Positions 1 through 8,458 of a DNA stretch of 33,550 nucleotides are shown piece after piece. The notes beneath the pieces are model-generated. The model ran no database searches and was not told where the DNA came from. It saw only the letters and a program-made list of their open reading frames with translations. Positions within the stretch are counted from its first letter, which is position 1. Each line of letters starts with the position of its first letter. The position numbers and the translations under genes are program-made. This DNA is from a virus: positions 1 to 33,550 of the IMG/VR virus record IMGVR_UViG_3300048010_000613. The stretch is one strand, 5' to 3'.

Positions 1-85
1 TTCAACCTGCTTGTTCGCAGGTGGTCCGATTGCCTGCGGCTTCGGTCTTGTTCGCAGGTTCAAACCCTGACGTCCTGCGACATTT

Positions 86-103
86 TTCAAATGGTCGGGC
101 CGA
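86..103. repeat. second tRNA-Pro 3'-end scar in the left flank
   Basis: The 18 bases TTCAAATGGTCGGGCCGA occur here and again at 156-173, 70 bp apart. Both resemble the tRNA-Pro acceptor end read on the complementary strand. Between them lies an imperfect palindrome (about 105-131, CCGTC...GACGG). A second scar suggests an earlier integration at the same tRNA or a spread of tRNA-end repeats. Confidence 0.6.
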
Positions 104-159
104 TCCGTCTACGCTCTCTGAGCTACGACGGACAGGCAGTCCATATCCGGAGAAATTCA

Positions 160-186
160 AATGGTCGGGCCGACAGGATTTGAACC
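160..186. repeat. attL core of the integrated element (direct repeat of the tRNA-Pro 3' end)
   Basis: These 27 bases match 33424-33450 exactly, where they form the 3' end of the tRNA-Pro gene including its CCA. The sequences diverge immediately after base 186. The copy next to the intact tRNA is attR, so this one is attL and marks the left end of a roughly 33.3-kb insertion. Integration into a tRNA 3' end that is restored by the incoming att copy is typical of tyrosine integrases. The exact crossover point inside the 27 bases cannot be seen. Confidence 0.9.
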
Positions 187-593
187 AGTTTTTAGATTTC
201 CTAATGTTGCATGAAGATTCCATTAGTAGCACTTAATCAGTGCTTTGTGGGTTTTCCTGTTTGCGGCTAAATGACGCTAAATGCAGGTTTTTGAGGCGAA
301 ATTGGCAAATCTTTGGCAAATAATTTTGGCTCGGCAGGTGGAGTTCCTGTCAGCAGAAATGGCAAATAATGGCAAATTCTGAGGGGTGAATAACTCTTCA
401 TGATAAGAAAAGAACCTAAGGTGCTCGATCGACTACTTAAGAATTTTACTTGATAATCCAGCCCAACAGGGTTCTTTTAGGTCAATACCTAGCAACGCTC
501 AGGCACTGCAAGGACACACTTTAAAGGTTCCGCCCCAGTAATAAGAGCCCAGGGGGCTCTTCCTCTCGTAGGATAGCTGGGGCGGTCGTGTGT
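187..593. other. gene-free left end of the element
   Basis: No credible coding sequence is seen here. The stretch carries four TGGCAAAT repeats (303-377) and a three-level nested hairpin (513-594), each listed separately. The position just inside attL fits a recombination arm followed by the transcription end of the defence genes. Confidence 0.6.
303..377 (+). promoter_or_regulatory. phased TGGCAAAT repeats, probable integrase arm-type sites
   Basis: TGGCAAAT occurs at 303-310, 314-321, 360-367 and 370-377. The members of each pair start 11 and 10 bp apart, about one helical turn. The same octamer occurs twice at the other end of the element as an inverted repeat at 33379-33402. Repeats shared by the two att arms and absent from the core are what arm-type sites of a lambda-class integrase look like. 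Binding is inferred. Confidence 0.6.
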
Positions 594-594
594 C
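513..594. terminator. nested three-stem hairpin downstream of the first DUF3800 gene
   Basis: Three concentric palindromes are visible: GACACAC 513-519 with GTGTGTC 588-594, CGCCCCAG 531-538 with CTGGGGCG 577-584, and AAGAGCCC 543-550 with GGGCTCTT 554-561 (loop AGG). The innermost stem read on the minus strand ends in a short T-rich stretch and could end transcription of the minus-strand defence operon. The outer stem reaches the first base of the DUF3800 stop codon. The unusual depth of nesting could also mean a mobile-element scar or a structured RNA. Confidence 0.45.
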
Positions 595-1262
595 TAGACC
601 TCGGGCTTAGTCTCAAGCACAAACTTCAGCCGCTCCTGCACTACGGGCTTGATGATTTTATAAGAACGCTCGTCACCGTCGCGCAGATACCTAAACGCCG
701 CCCAGTTAAAGTAGTCTGCGATTTGGAGATCAAAGTTCGATTTACTGTCATGGTGATAGATTCTGTAGCGAGTGCCTTTTGGGAGCGCTTTGCTGAGCGT
801 CTGCTTCACGCCTTTTTCCACTTCGTTTCGCTTCTTGTTCACAGGAATCCGGTCAGTAAACACAATCACCTCCTTGAAGGCTCCTAGATCATGCGCCTCT
901 AACAGATGTAGAAGCAGTCGTTTCAGCAGGGGCTCGTAAAAGCCGTGTCCACGCCGAGTGTTTTCCTCGGATGCCCGCTTGTCGATGTAGACAGAGTCAA
1001 AGCGAACGCCCTCTAAGTTTTGTTCGATAATCGAGAATACTTCGTTTCGGGTATTTTGTTGATCCTCAGCCGCATGAAAATACTCAATATCGACGCCTTT
1101 CTCGACTAAGTCATACTTCAATTCATTCAATGCCTTGCAGGCATGAAACGGACGCTCCTTCGTGATCGCGCCAACTTGCAGGTAGGGGCTGCCACTGTTC
1201 GAGAAGTCAAAATCACCTGCCTCATCGAGGAAAATATACAAATATCTCGGATTATTAGCCAT
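594..1262 (-). CDS. DUF3800 protein (RNase H-like fold), last gene of the OLD-Mrr group
   Basis: This 222-aa protein has the DUF3800 hallmarks: YIFLDEAGDF near the N-terminus, FHAAEDQQ in the middle, an acidic VFTDR strand, and DLQIADYFNWA near the C-terminus. These acidic residues resemble the metal-binding positions of RNase H-like nucleases, but the biochemical activity of the family is not established. The ATG at 1262 is chosen over the TTG one codon upstream. The gene lies 37 bp after the Mrr-type gene on the same strand, so co-transcription is likely. DUF3800 genes are often seen in defence islands. A second DUF3800 gene ends the neighbouring restriction operon; the two share only the family motifs and are not recent duplicates. 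Confidence 0.85.
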   Translation of the reverse strand: MANNPRYLYIFLDEAGDFDFSNSGSPYLQVGAITKERPFHACKALNELKYDLVEKGVDIEYFHAAEDQQNTRNEVFSIIEQNLEGVRFDSVYIDKRASEENTRRGHGFYEPLLKRLLLHLLEAHDLGAFKEVIVFTDRIPVNKKRNEVEKGVKQTLSKALPKGTRYRIYHHDSKSNFDLQIADYFNWAAFRYLRDGDERSYKIIKPVVQERLKFVLETKPEV

Positions 1263-1299
1263 CAATTATTCTCAAATCACTCCTTGCCAATAGCACTTC

Positions 1300-2289
1300 T
1301 CAATCCGCTGGCCACAGCACCTTAATCAATGGCAGTAGCGTCCGCGCCTCGGTATCGAAATTATCGTAATGCGTTTCGATCAGGCGAGCAAAGCTGTCTA
1401 GGTCGAGTAGGGTGATGGGTATGTTCGCTCGGTCTGCTTCGTATTTGGCATCTTTGCTGAAGCCTCCGGTGGATAGGTAGATGCCTCGATCACCTGGTCG
1501 GAGGGCACCGATGAAGCTTCGGAGGTCTTGCGACCCGATGGTTGTATTCCGACGGTGCTTCACCTCTGCCTTGATGCGTGGCTCTAGCAACCCGAGTCCA
1601 TCGGGCGATGCAATGACGTCCACTCCGCGGTCGGGGCCGACGGGGCTCACCGTTGCTTTGAAGCCCATTGCTCGGAGTAAGCTAGCCAGCAGCTCTTCCA
1701 TTTCCTGATCGTCGAGCTGGACAATTTTATCCTTCACGCGCTCGCGCGCGTTTTCCTGTAGAGACCGCTTCGACTCTTCGCTGACTTCCTCGTCGCTTGG
1801 ATCTTCTGCTTCCGTCGCGCTGGACTTTCCCTCAAGTGCCGCTTGGACATCCGTCAAGATTTCTTCGGTTAAGCGGAATAGGGTCAGCGTGCTTCCTAGG
1901 CTGTTCCGGGTGGCAAGTTTCAGATCGTCCCTTGCGACCTGCTTACCTAGCCATGTGACTTTGCGTCGGTGTGGCAGCTCGTTCGACGAGTTTTCAAAGT
2001 AATAGTCGCTGGCAATCTCGCCCACCAAATATTTCCGTGTTCCGGGATCATAGGTGAGCACCTTGTCGCCTTGCTTTATTTCATTGGCGAAGCGATGGAG
2101 CATTCCCACGTCCCCGTTTGCTCTTGGTCCTGTTATCCCCGGGTTCTTAGTATTGTAGGCCTCACGTATTCCTTCGCGGTCGCGATTCGTCAGATCCATT
2201 GGTGTCCCGAAGCCAATCGCAACAAGACCTGATTCGAAGAGTTCAATATAGTCGCCGCCTCCGGAGCGGACCATCCATGCGTTTTTCAT
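1300..2289 (-). CDS. Mrr-type restriction endonuclease with N-terminal EVE/PUA-like domain
   Basis: This 329-aa protein ends in an Mrr_cat-type PD-(D/E)XK domain (about 190-329). The visible catalytic pattern is Asp224 (RGVDVI), Glu242-Val-Lys244 (AEVKHR) and the conserved Gln254 (GSQDLR). The N-terminal 100 residues (MVRSGGGDY..., then VAIGF) resemble the modified-base-binding EVE/PUA-like domain that precedes some type IV nucleases. An acidic linker (155-175) joins the two. Family knowledge suggests cleavage of DNA carrying foreign modifications; the specificity cannot be read. The gene lies between the OLD-like ATPase gene (80 bp upstream) and a DUF3800 gene (37 bp downstream), so the three may be one defence operon. 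The start is an ATG. Confidence 0.85.
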   Translation of the reverse strand: MKNAWMVRSGGGDYIELFESGLVAIGFGTPMDLTNRDREGIREAYNTKNPGITGPRANGDVGMLHRFANEIKQGDKVLTYDPGTRKYLVGEIASDYYFENSSNELPHRRKVTWLGKQVARDDLKLATRNSLGSTLTLFRLTEEILTDVQAALEGKSSATEAEDPSDEEVSEESKRSLQENARERVKDKIVQLDDQEMEELLASLLRAMGFKATVSPVGPDRGVDVIASPDGLGLLEPRIKAEVKHRRNTTIGSQDLRSFIGALRPGDRGIYLSTGGFSKDAKYEADRANIPITLLDLDSFARLIETHYDNFDTEARTLLPLIKVLWPAD

Positions 2290-2369
2290 AAGTTTGTAGT
2301 TTTGTGGCGGATTAATACAGGGTCTAGATGTTATCTATAATAGGACTAGCGAGTCTTGGATTCATAAAC

Positions 2370-4232
2370 TCAATCGATGACGGATTCGATGAAATCAAAG
2401 ATAGGCGTGAATCTTTGGAAACACTCGGGGCTTAGTGCGGGAATTATTTCATTCGCGAATTCTACCTTTTTGCCGGTGAATTTGATGAAATTGTCTGGCC
2501 GATCCGTATCGACCACGAAATAGCTTTCCAGCCCGTCCACGCCGTGAAACAACATCTCTATTGGGAATAATGATTTGTCCTTGTAGGTCTTTCCTGTGCT
2601 GCTGTTGATCACTTGGTTACTGATGGTCGAATCTTCAGGTATCGGCAGCATTAAGGCGTAGCTGTTCTCTCTGCGATGCTTCTTTGTCAGGCATTTGCAG
2701 GGGTCTTCTTCGATGGTATCTCCCTTGAAACCATTCCACTTGTTAAAAGCTTCATCGAAATCGAAAAGGGCAAAGAAGGTTCGAGTGGGATGATTGCGGT
2801 AGATCTCGTCGCGGGTGAGTAGGTTGCCGAGGAAATTACAATCAAACGCATTCTGTATTTCAAATGGGCAGTCGCGGTCTGGGTGCAATTTAGACCAGGC
2901 AGTCTCCAGTATAACCTCGTCTGTAATTCCTTCTGTAAAGAGCACTGCCCCGTCGGTATTCTTTAGCATATGCTGGATGTTTAGCCGGGCTTCTCTCTCC
3001 GAGAAGGTAATCAGACCCGCTGAAAGGGAATCAATGACTTTGGTTTTGGATGCCTTGGTCACTTTGACACTGCTTCCGTTGATCTCGAACAGGCTGATCA
3101 GTTGTTCGGGGCTTGCTGAGATCGTAGATGCACTGTGGCTGCTGAGTAGGACGTGGTTGCTTTCTGAGTCGATGGCTGAGATCTCGAACACCTGTGAGAG
3201 GAACTGATGTTGCCATTCCGGATGGAGAAAAGAGTCGGGCTCGTCGAGTAGGGTGAGGCAGTTGCGATCTTTAAATAGCTCGATGATCGAATAGATGTAT
3301 ACGGATTGAAACTGGCCGTCGCTGAAGAAGGAGCTCTGAGCGGGATCGCCACTTTCGAGGGTGAGTGGGAGCGACATGCTGCCGAGCATTCCGAGCACCT
3401 TTAGATTGTCGAATTGCCGGAATAGTTCCTGCGGAGTCAGTGCCGCAAACTCCGATTGGATCTTCGATATATCAAAATAGAGAATGTATTGGTCGTCGTT
3501 CGCCTGATAACCCTCGGTGCGGATTGGGCTATTGTCGTCTGCAGGAGAGATGCACTTGCTGAGCCGATCCAGGAAATCCTTCGTGATGCCCTTTGGTGAC
3601 CAAAATCGATCTTTCTCGTCGTTGTTGACTACATCATATTCTGGCGTCTTTGCGTAGTGCGGACGCTTGAGCACGAGCCTTAGTTCATCGCCAGTCTCTG
3701 CGATACTGAGCTTTTGGCGGACGAAGCGCCTGGCTGGATTATCGCTGGGCTGTATCAAGAGCGTTGACAACAAAAGTTCTTTGTATTCCGGCCCGACGCC
3801 CAAAAAATACCGACTCTCGCTTGCATCGGCACTCTTAATACGGCCTTGAAAGCGTTCTTCATAGTCTTGTATCAATTGTGAGACGGTTTCGTTGTGGCCG
3901 GAGTAGTAGACTAGGACATTGTCGGGCAACGGAGTCTGCCCCATTTTCTTACGTGACTTACCGTCTATTTTCAGTGCCCCTGCCTGCCATTCGATTTGAG
4001 TCTCCTTTCCCTCGATTTCGTAGCCGATACTGTAATCAAAATGAATATCAGCGCTGCTGCCCTTATCGAATTCGAAAAGGTGGCGAAATATCTCGATCAG
4101 TGCTTCGAAGAGGTTCGATTTGCCAGTTCCGTTCTTGCCGACGAAGACATCGAGAAAGCTCTCGCTCTCGAAGCTGAGTCTGAACTCTTTCAGATTCTTA
4201 TAATCGCTGATATATACTTCTTTGAGGCGCAT
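2370..4232 (-). CDS. OLD-family ATPase with C-terminal TOPRIM-like nuclease domain
   Basis: This 620-aa protein opens with an ABC-type ATPase. Walker A is GKNGTGKS (32-39), a degenerate signature is SDGQFQS (304-310), Walker B is CLTLLDEPDSF (325-334), and a switch His sits in LLSSHSAS (366). After residue 425 comes a TOPRIM-like region with LFTEGITDE (Glu434) and FALFDFDEA (Asp491, Asp493). This order is that of OLD-family overcoming-lysogenization-defect nucleases, known anti-phage proteins that sense phage proteins or DNA and act as nucleases. Some abortive-infection systems of similar layout (PARIS-like fusions) are an alternative. It is the first gene of a three-gene same-strand group with Mrr and DUF3800, and starts about 150 bp after the restriction operon. 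Confidence 0.85.
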   Translation of the reverse strand: MRLKEVYISDYKNLKEFRLSFESESFLDVFVGKNGTGKSNLFEALIEIFRHLFEFDKGSSADIHFDYSIGYEIEGKETQIEWQAGALKIDGKSRKKMGQTPLPDNVLVYYSGHNETVSQLIQDYEERFQGRIKSADASESRYFLGVGPEYKELLLSTLLIQPSDNPARRFVRQKLSIAETGDELRLVLKRPHYAKTPEYDVVNNDEKDRFWSPKGITKDFLDRLSKCISPADDNSPIRTEGYQANDDQYILYFDISKIQSEFAALTPQELFRQFDNLKVLGMLGSMSLPLTLESGDPAQSSFFSDGQFQSVYIYSIIELFKDRNCLTLLDEPDSFLHPEWQHQFLSQVFEISAIDSESNHVLLSSHSASTISASPEQLISLFEINGSSVKVTKASKTKVIDSLSAGLITFSEREARLNIQHMLKNTDGAVLFTEGITDEVILETAWSKLHPDRDCPFEIQNAFDCNFLGNLLTRDEIYRNHPTRTFFALFDFDEAFNKWNGFKGDTIEEDPCKCLTKKHRRENSYALMLPIPEDSTISNQVINSSTGKTYKDKSLFPIEMLFHGVDGLESYFVVDTDRPDNFIKFTGKKVEFANEIIPALSPECFQRFTPIFDFIESVID

Positions 4233-4382
4233 GGGAATTATTACTGTGAGCTTAGCGTCACTGAATGGGCTCTTCGCGTGGTTTAGATTTCTCGACTTTT
4301 CTGTTGCTCTCGGCGGAAGATTTCATTCGTTTATGTATAAATGGATTGGGAGTGCCCGGTCGGCGTATGGGTTTCGGTGAGT

Positions 4383-5249
4383 TCACCGAGGCCCTTCGCT
4401 TTTTATGGAGGGCACGATTTTTAGGCCCCATCCGTCGAAGTCCTCGCCCACCTTGGGGCGCCCGCCTTTGCAGTAGAATTTGTGTTTTAGCACGTCAAAT
4501 GAGCGGTTTGGCTGCTCGGGACGCAATATTCGTAGCCCGACGGGTCGAGCCACGAGGTCAGCCACTTGTAAGCCCGACGACATCGCCTTCTTGTCGGCAA
4601 ATAGAATCTCAAAGGGCAGTTGAATGCCTCGGGAGTTGTTGCCGTCGCAGATCCGACGAAATTCGAGTTCGAGCTCTTTATCCTCTTTGGCGCCTCGACG
4701 CTCGACGACTACGTGGGTCAGTTGTTCGTGCTCTTCTTTCTCGACTAAAAAGTCATACAGGCTGAATATGCAGTGCATCAGCGCGATGTGGTAAGGGTTG
4801 TCGGGAGTCTCCGTGATTTTACGCAGTCGCTGCTTGTCGATCACACAGCTGGCCAGGATGAAATTACTGTCCTCAACGATCGTGGTTAGGTCGTTGAGGA
4901 AGGCGTTCTTGGCCGCGCGGTTAGGGAAGAAGCTGAAGGCTCCTTTTTCTTTACGTATTTCATGCTCGTGTAGCACTACTTGGTCATGGCCGAAATGCTT
5001 GAACTTGAAGGCTTCGAGCGCGGGGACGACTTTTTCGCCGTAGTGCCTCTTGTGGAAAATACAAAATGCGAGGACGAAGATCGGGTAGCTTTTGTCGATC
5101 GAGACCATGCTATGGTCACCACTTTCATCGACGTAGACGATGTATTTGCCAAAGGGTCGATCGCTACTCGGCACCGTTTTGTTAGTCGCTGCGGCAGGAC
5201 GCTCTTCCTCGGCGAACTGGTTGAAAAGCGGTAGATCCTTCTGTTCCAT
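4383..5249 (-). CDS. DUF3800 protein, fourth gene of the type I restriction operon
   Basis: This 288-aa DUF3800 protein carries YIVYVDESGDHS (about 36-47), HEHEIR, VVERRGAKED and SGLQVADLVARP near the C-terminus. These are the acidic positions expected of the RNase H-like fold. The N-terminal 30 residues look like a poorly ordered extension. Its ATG lies 3 bp after the hsdS stop codon, so it is almost certainly translated from the hsdRMS message. Such tight linkage suggests a role in or alongside restriction, for example processing or nuclease activity on invading nucleic acid, but no function is established. Its C-terminus (WGLKIVPS) is a usual family ending. Confidence 0.88.
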   Translation of the reverse strand: MEQKDLPLFNQFAEEERPAAATNKTVPSSDRPFGKYIVYVDESGDHSMVSIDKSYPIFVLAFCIFHKRHYGEKVVPALEAFKFKHFGHDQVVLHEHEIRKEKGAFSFFPNRAAKNAFLNDLTTIVEDSNFILASCVIDKQRLRKITETPDNPYHIALMHCIFSLYDFLVEKEEHEQLTHVVVERRGAKEDKELELEFRRICDGNNSRGIQLPFEILFADKKAMSSGLQVADLVARPVGLRILRPEQPNRSFDVLKHKFYCKGGRPKVGEDFDGWGLKIVPSIKSEGPR

Positions 5250-5252
5250 CGC

Positions 5253-6965
5253 TTATGCTTGCACAGTCGCCTGCTCGACCAGGCAATCGGCAAGCTTGAG
5301 CTGGGTGGCTTGGGCGCTTTTGAGCTGCGCTTGGAGGCGGTCGCAGAGAGACATCAGCTCGTCGACTTTGGCGACGATGCGGTGTTGTTCGGGTAGGGGG
5401 GGGAGAGGCACCAGAAAGCCTTTTATGTCCCTCATCGATATATTGTCGTTTGTAGAGTTTTTCGCTTCGCGAATCACCTCCTGAGTGAGCTCCGACTGAA
5501 TCAGAATATTGAGATAATTTGATGTGACCGCTTCAGATGCTCTTATCGTGGCTACTCGCTGGTTGACTAGCATGGGTTCAGTAAGCGCCCTTACATGAAG
5601 GCTCTTTCCCACTGTTCCTCCGGTCATCGCCATAAGTATATCGCCGCCTCTGAGGCTGAATTTTATGAGCTCAGGAGAGAATGAGTGCCTTACGATCTTA
5701 GCATCTTTAAAACCATACTCATCGAAGTCGGAGATTCGAACGACTCGTGTGCCCTCATCAGAGTAGTCGCTGCTCTTGAATGCAAAACCGCCGTTGATTG
5801 TGGCTAGTTGATCTAGGTTCGACCATGTCCATGCCGGTGGAATCTTGAATGGAGCCTCTGGTTTGGAATCGGAACTAAACAAGCTGGGGTTCCCAGTGGC
5901 CTTCGCCGGTTCATCCCCGGGGTCTTGCTCGACGAGTTTGCCCATGACGGCGAGTTGGAGGATGGTTTGTTTGAGTTGCTCGATGCTGCTTTCGGTGGTG
6001 AAGAGGCTGTCGAAGTGGGCTGCGATGCGTTGCCAGGCGCTGGAAAACTGGCCTTGCTCGCTTGCGGTCGTCAGCGCTTCCAGTAGGGCTGAAACCAGTT
6101 TGGTGTGCGCGCTCATGCTGTCGGCCTGCTGCTGCTCCAGTTGGTCGCAGAGCGCCATTAGCTCATCCACCTTCGCGACGATGCGCGTTTGCTCGGCTAG
6201 GGGTGGGAGGGGGATTAATGTTTCGACTATCTTCTTTTGGTTAATTGAAGACTGGCCAATAGCATGTTGAGCAATTGCGAGAAAAAATCCCGATAGCCGA
6301 AGTTGATTGATGCACAAATCCACGTAAGAAGTGTTAATTATACCGCTGGGCCTTAGCAGGAGTAAGTTAACTCCATGGTATAATTCACTATTACCGATGA
6401 AAACTGCGGTTTTGGCTACGTGATAGTCGCTGTTAATATGCGAGAGGAGGATGTCTCCGCTGTGTAGCTTGTAGTAATCGCGTTTCTCTTCAGGTAGATT
6501 TGTCGTAAAGCCTACTTTCTCTAGGTTTACAGTTGAATCGGAAATTGTTTCTATTCGAGTCAGGGGGTGGCCATTGCCACTTTTATCTTGTTTACCTGAG
6601 AAACCATTGGAAATTCTGTTGAGGAGATTTCCAAGTTTAACGAGTTCCCAACCAGTAGGTTGAGAGCTGAGAAGGCTCTTCGCCTCAACTGGTGCTAGTG
6701 CCTTTTGTTTTTTTATTTTGCCTTCTTTAATTTGCTCAGCCTTTTCTGCTTCGATTCTCTTCAGCAACTCTGAAGCCGGCTCATCATTCGGATCCTGCGG
6801 CACCAGCATGCCACGCACCGCCAATTCCAGAATCAGCTCGCGAAGCTTATTGATGCCATAGAGTTCCTGCTTTTTACCTCCGCCGCGACCGGATGCGGAC
6901 TTGGCTTTGATCGCACCTGTCCAAGTGTCGAGGTGCTCGGTGATGAGTTTTTCGGCGATGGGCAT
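5253..6965 (-). CDS. hsdS: type I restriction-modification specificity subunit HsdS
   Basis: This 570-aa protein has two target-recognition domains (about 105-250 and 380-510), each followed by a near-identical conserved segment: LPPLAEQTRIVAKVDELM and LPPLPEQHRIVAKVDELM. These are the spacer helices that bind HsdM. Each target-recognition domain reads one half of a bipartite DNA site. The ATG overlaps the hsdM stop (TAATG). An eight-base homopolymer (G8 on the plus strand, 5396-5403) lies near codon 521, close to the second conserved segment. A slippage there would replace the last roughly 50 residues. The two conserved segments also give homologous DNA for domain shuffling. It assembles with HsdM and HsdR in the cytoplasm. 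Confidence 0.95.
   Translation of the reverse strand: MPIAEKLITEHLDTWTGAIKAKSASGRGGGKKQELYGINKLRELILELAVRGMLVPQDPNDEPASELLKRIEAEKAEQIKEGKIKKQKALAPVEAKSLLSSQPTGWELVKLGNLLNRISNGFSGKQDKSGNGHPLTRIETISDSTVNLEKVGFTTNLPEEKRDYYKLHSGDILLSHINSDYHVAKTAVFIGNSELYHGVNLLLLRPSGIINTSYVDLCINQLRLSGFFLAIAQHAIGQSSINQKKIVETLIPLPPLAEQTRIVAKVDELMALCDQLEQQQADSMSAHTKLVSALLEALTTASEQGQFSSAWQRIAAHFDSLFTTESSIEQLKQTILQLAVMGKLVEQDPGDEPAKATGNPSLFSSDSKPEAPFKIPPAWTWSNLDQLATINGGFAFKSSDYSDEGTRVVRISDFDEYGFKDAKIVRHSFSPELIKFSLRGGDILMAMTGGTVGKSLHVRALTEPMLVNQRVATIRASEAVTSNYLNILIQSELTQEVIREAKNSTNDNISMRDIKGFLVPLPPLPEQHRIVAKVDELMSLCDRLQAQLKSAQATQLKLADCLVEQATVQA
5396..5403. repeat. G8 homopolymer inside hsdS
   Basis: A run of eight G on the plus strand (eight C in the coding strand) falls within the codons for LPPLP of the second conserved segment of HsdS. 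The matching position in the first conserved segment (about 6209) is broken up. Runs of this length can slip in replication and are a usual basis for phase-variable type I specificity genes. Confidence 0.5.
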
Positions 6966-8458
6966 TATTTGTCTCCCGTTAGGGCGTTGGCCAAAATGGA
7001 TTTCAATTCGTCGCGCAGGCTTTGGATACTGCTTTGCTGTATGGCGTAGTCGGCGAGCAGTTCTTCGGGGTCGTGCTCTTCTGCTGCCTCCACGTGCGGG
7101 TTGCTGATGTCGAGGTTGTAGTTGCGCGCTGCGATGTCTTCGATGCTGACTTTCCAGGCTTGCTCGGTCTCTTGGCGGCTGGCGAAGCCGTCGGCCTCAG
7201 TGCCCCACCAGTCGATCTCAGCCTGGAACTCTTCGAAGCGCATCGGCTTGGTCTTGTTATAGCTGACCACGCCTTCGGGGTAAGGGTGCTCGTAATACCA
7301 GACTGCTTTAGTGGCGGGTTGCTCGTTCTCGGGCTTCTTGGTAAAGAAGAGCACATTCGTCTTAATCCCGGTGTAGGGGTTGAAGACGCCATTGGGTAAA
7401 CGCACGATGGTGTGCAGGTGGCACTTTTCCAACAGGTCTTGCTTGAGGCGGGTCTTCATGCCTTCGCCGAAGAGGAAACCATCAGGCAGGACGACGGCGG
7501 CGCGGCCATTGTTTTTCAGCAGCTTGATGACGAGCGCCATAAAGAGATCGGCAGTTTCGCGGGTGCGATAGGTGGCGGGAAATTGATTCTCGACGCCATC
7601 TTCTTCGGTGCCGCCGAAGGGGGGATTGGTCACGATTACGTTTTTACGATCCTTCTCGCCGTAGTCAACGTAGGCACGGCAGCTAAGCATGTTGTCGTGG
7701 CGGATGTTGGTGGGTGTGTCGATGCCGTGCAGGATCATGTTGGTCGTGCAGAGCATGTGGGGTAGTGCCTTCTTTTCCACGCCGTGGATGCTGTCGACCA
7801 GTGTCTCTTCATCCTTTGCGGCTTTGACGTAGCGGCTGCGCTTGTGGTCGATCGTGCAGGCGAGAAAGCCGCCGGTGCCGCAAGCGGGGTCGAGCACGGT
7901 CTCGTGGAGCTGTGGGTCCACGCGGTTCACGATAAACTGGGTGACAGCGCGTGGGGTGTAGAACTCGCCGGCATTACCTGCGCTCTGCAGATCTTTGAGG
8001 ATCTGCTCGTAGATGCTGCCGAAGGTGTGGCGGTCTTCGGTGTTGTTGAAGTTGATCTCGCAGATTTTGTTGACCACCTGGCGAATCAGGGTGCCGGACT
8101 TCATGTAGTTGTAGGCATCTTCGAAGACGTTGCGGATCACTTGAGCGCGTTTGCCGTTCGGCCCTTCGAGCACGAGCTTTTCCTTTAGGGTGGGGAAGAG
8201 CTCGTCGTTGATGAATTTGTTCAGCGTTTCGCCGGTCATGCCCTCGGGGTCGGCGGCCCAGTTGCGCCAGCGTAGCTGCTCGGGCAGGGGCGACTGGTAG
8301 TCGTCTTCGAGGAGCTCGATCTCCTCTTCGCGGTCGTCGTAGATTTTCAGGAAGAACATCCAGACGAGCTGGCTGATGCGCTGCGCGTCGCCGTCGACGC
8401 CGACGTCCTTACGCATGATGTCCTGAATGGATTTAATGGTGCCGCTTACATTGCTCAT
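6965..8458 (-). CDS. hsdM: type I restriction-modification DNA methyltransferase subunit HsdM
   Basis: This 497-aa protein has the HsdM N-terminal helical domain followed by an N6-adenine methyltransferase domain. The S-adenosylmethionine motif is DPACGTGGF (190-198) and the catalytic motif NPPF is at 278-281 (IVTNPPFGG). Motif order and length are normal for the family. Two copies with one HsdS make the modification enzyme that protects host DNA. Its start overlaps the hsdR stop by four bases (ATGA) and its stop overlaps the hsdS start, so the three genes are translationally coupled. Confidence 0.97.
   Translation of the reverse strand: MSNVSGTIKSIQDIMRKDVGVDGDAQRISQLVWMFFLKIYDDREEEIELLEDDYQSPLPEQLRWRNWAADPEGMTGETLNKFINDELFPTLKEKLVLEGPNGKRAQVIRNVFEDAYNYMKSGTLIRQVVNKICEINFNNTEDRHTFGSIYEQILKDLQSAGNAGEFYTPRAVTQFIVNRVDPQLHETVLDPACGTGGFLACTIDHKRSRYVKAAKDEETLVDSIHGVEKKALPHMLCTTNMILHGIDTPTNIRHDNMLSCRAYVDYGEKDRKNVIVTNPPFGGTEEDGVENQFPATYRTRETADLFMALVIKLLKNNGRAAVVLPDGFLFGEGMKTRLKQDLLEKCHLHTIVRLPNGVFNPYTGIKTNVLFFTKKPENEQPATKAVWYYEHPYPEGVVSYNKTKPMRFEEFQAEIDWWGTEADGFASRQETEQAWKVSIEDIAARNYNLDISNPHVEAAEEHDPEELLADYAIQQSSIQSLRDELKSILANALTGDK

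Noticed and set aside
1-80. tRNA-like segment (T-arm CAGG-TTCAAAC-CCTG at 55-69)
   Set aside because: The fifth T-stem pair fails, no CCA or discriminator fits, and the 5' half cannot be folded. Noted only as tRNA-derived flank.
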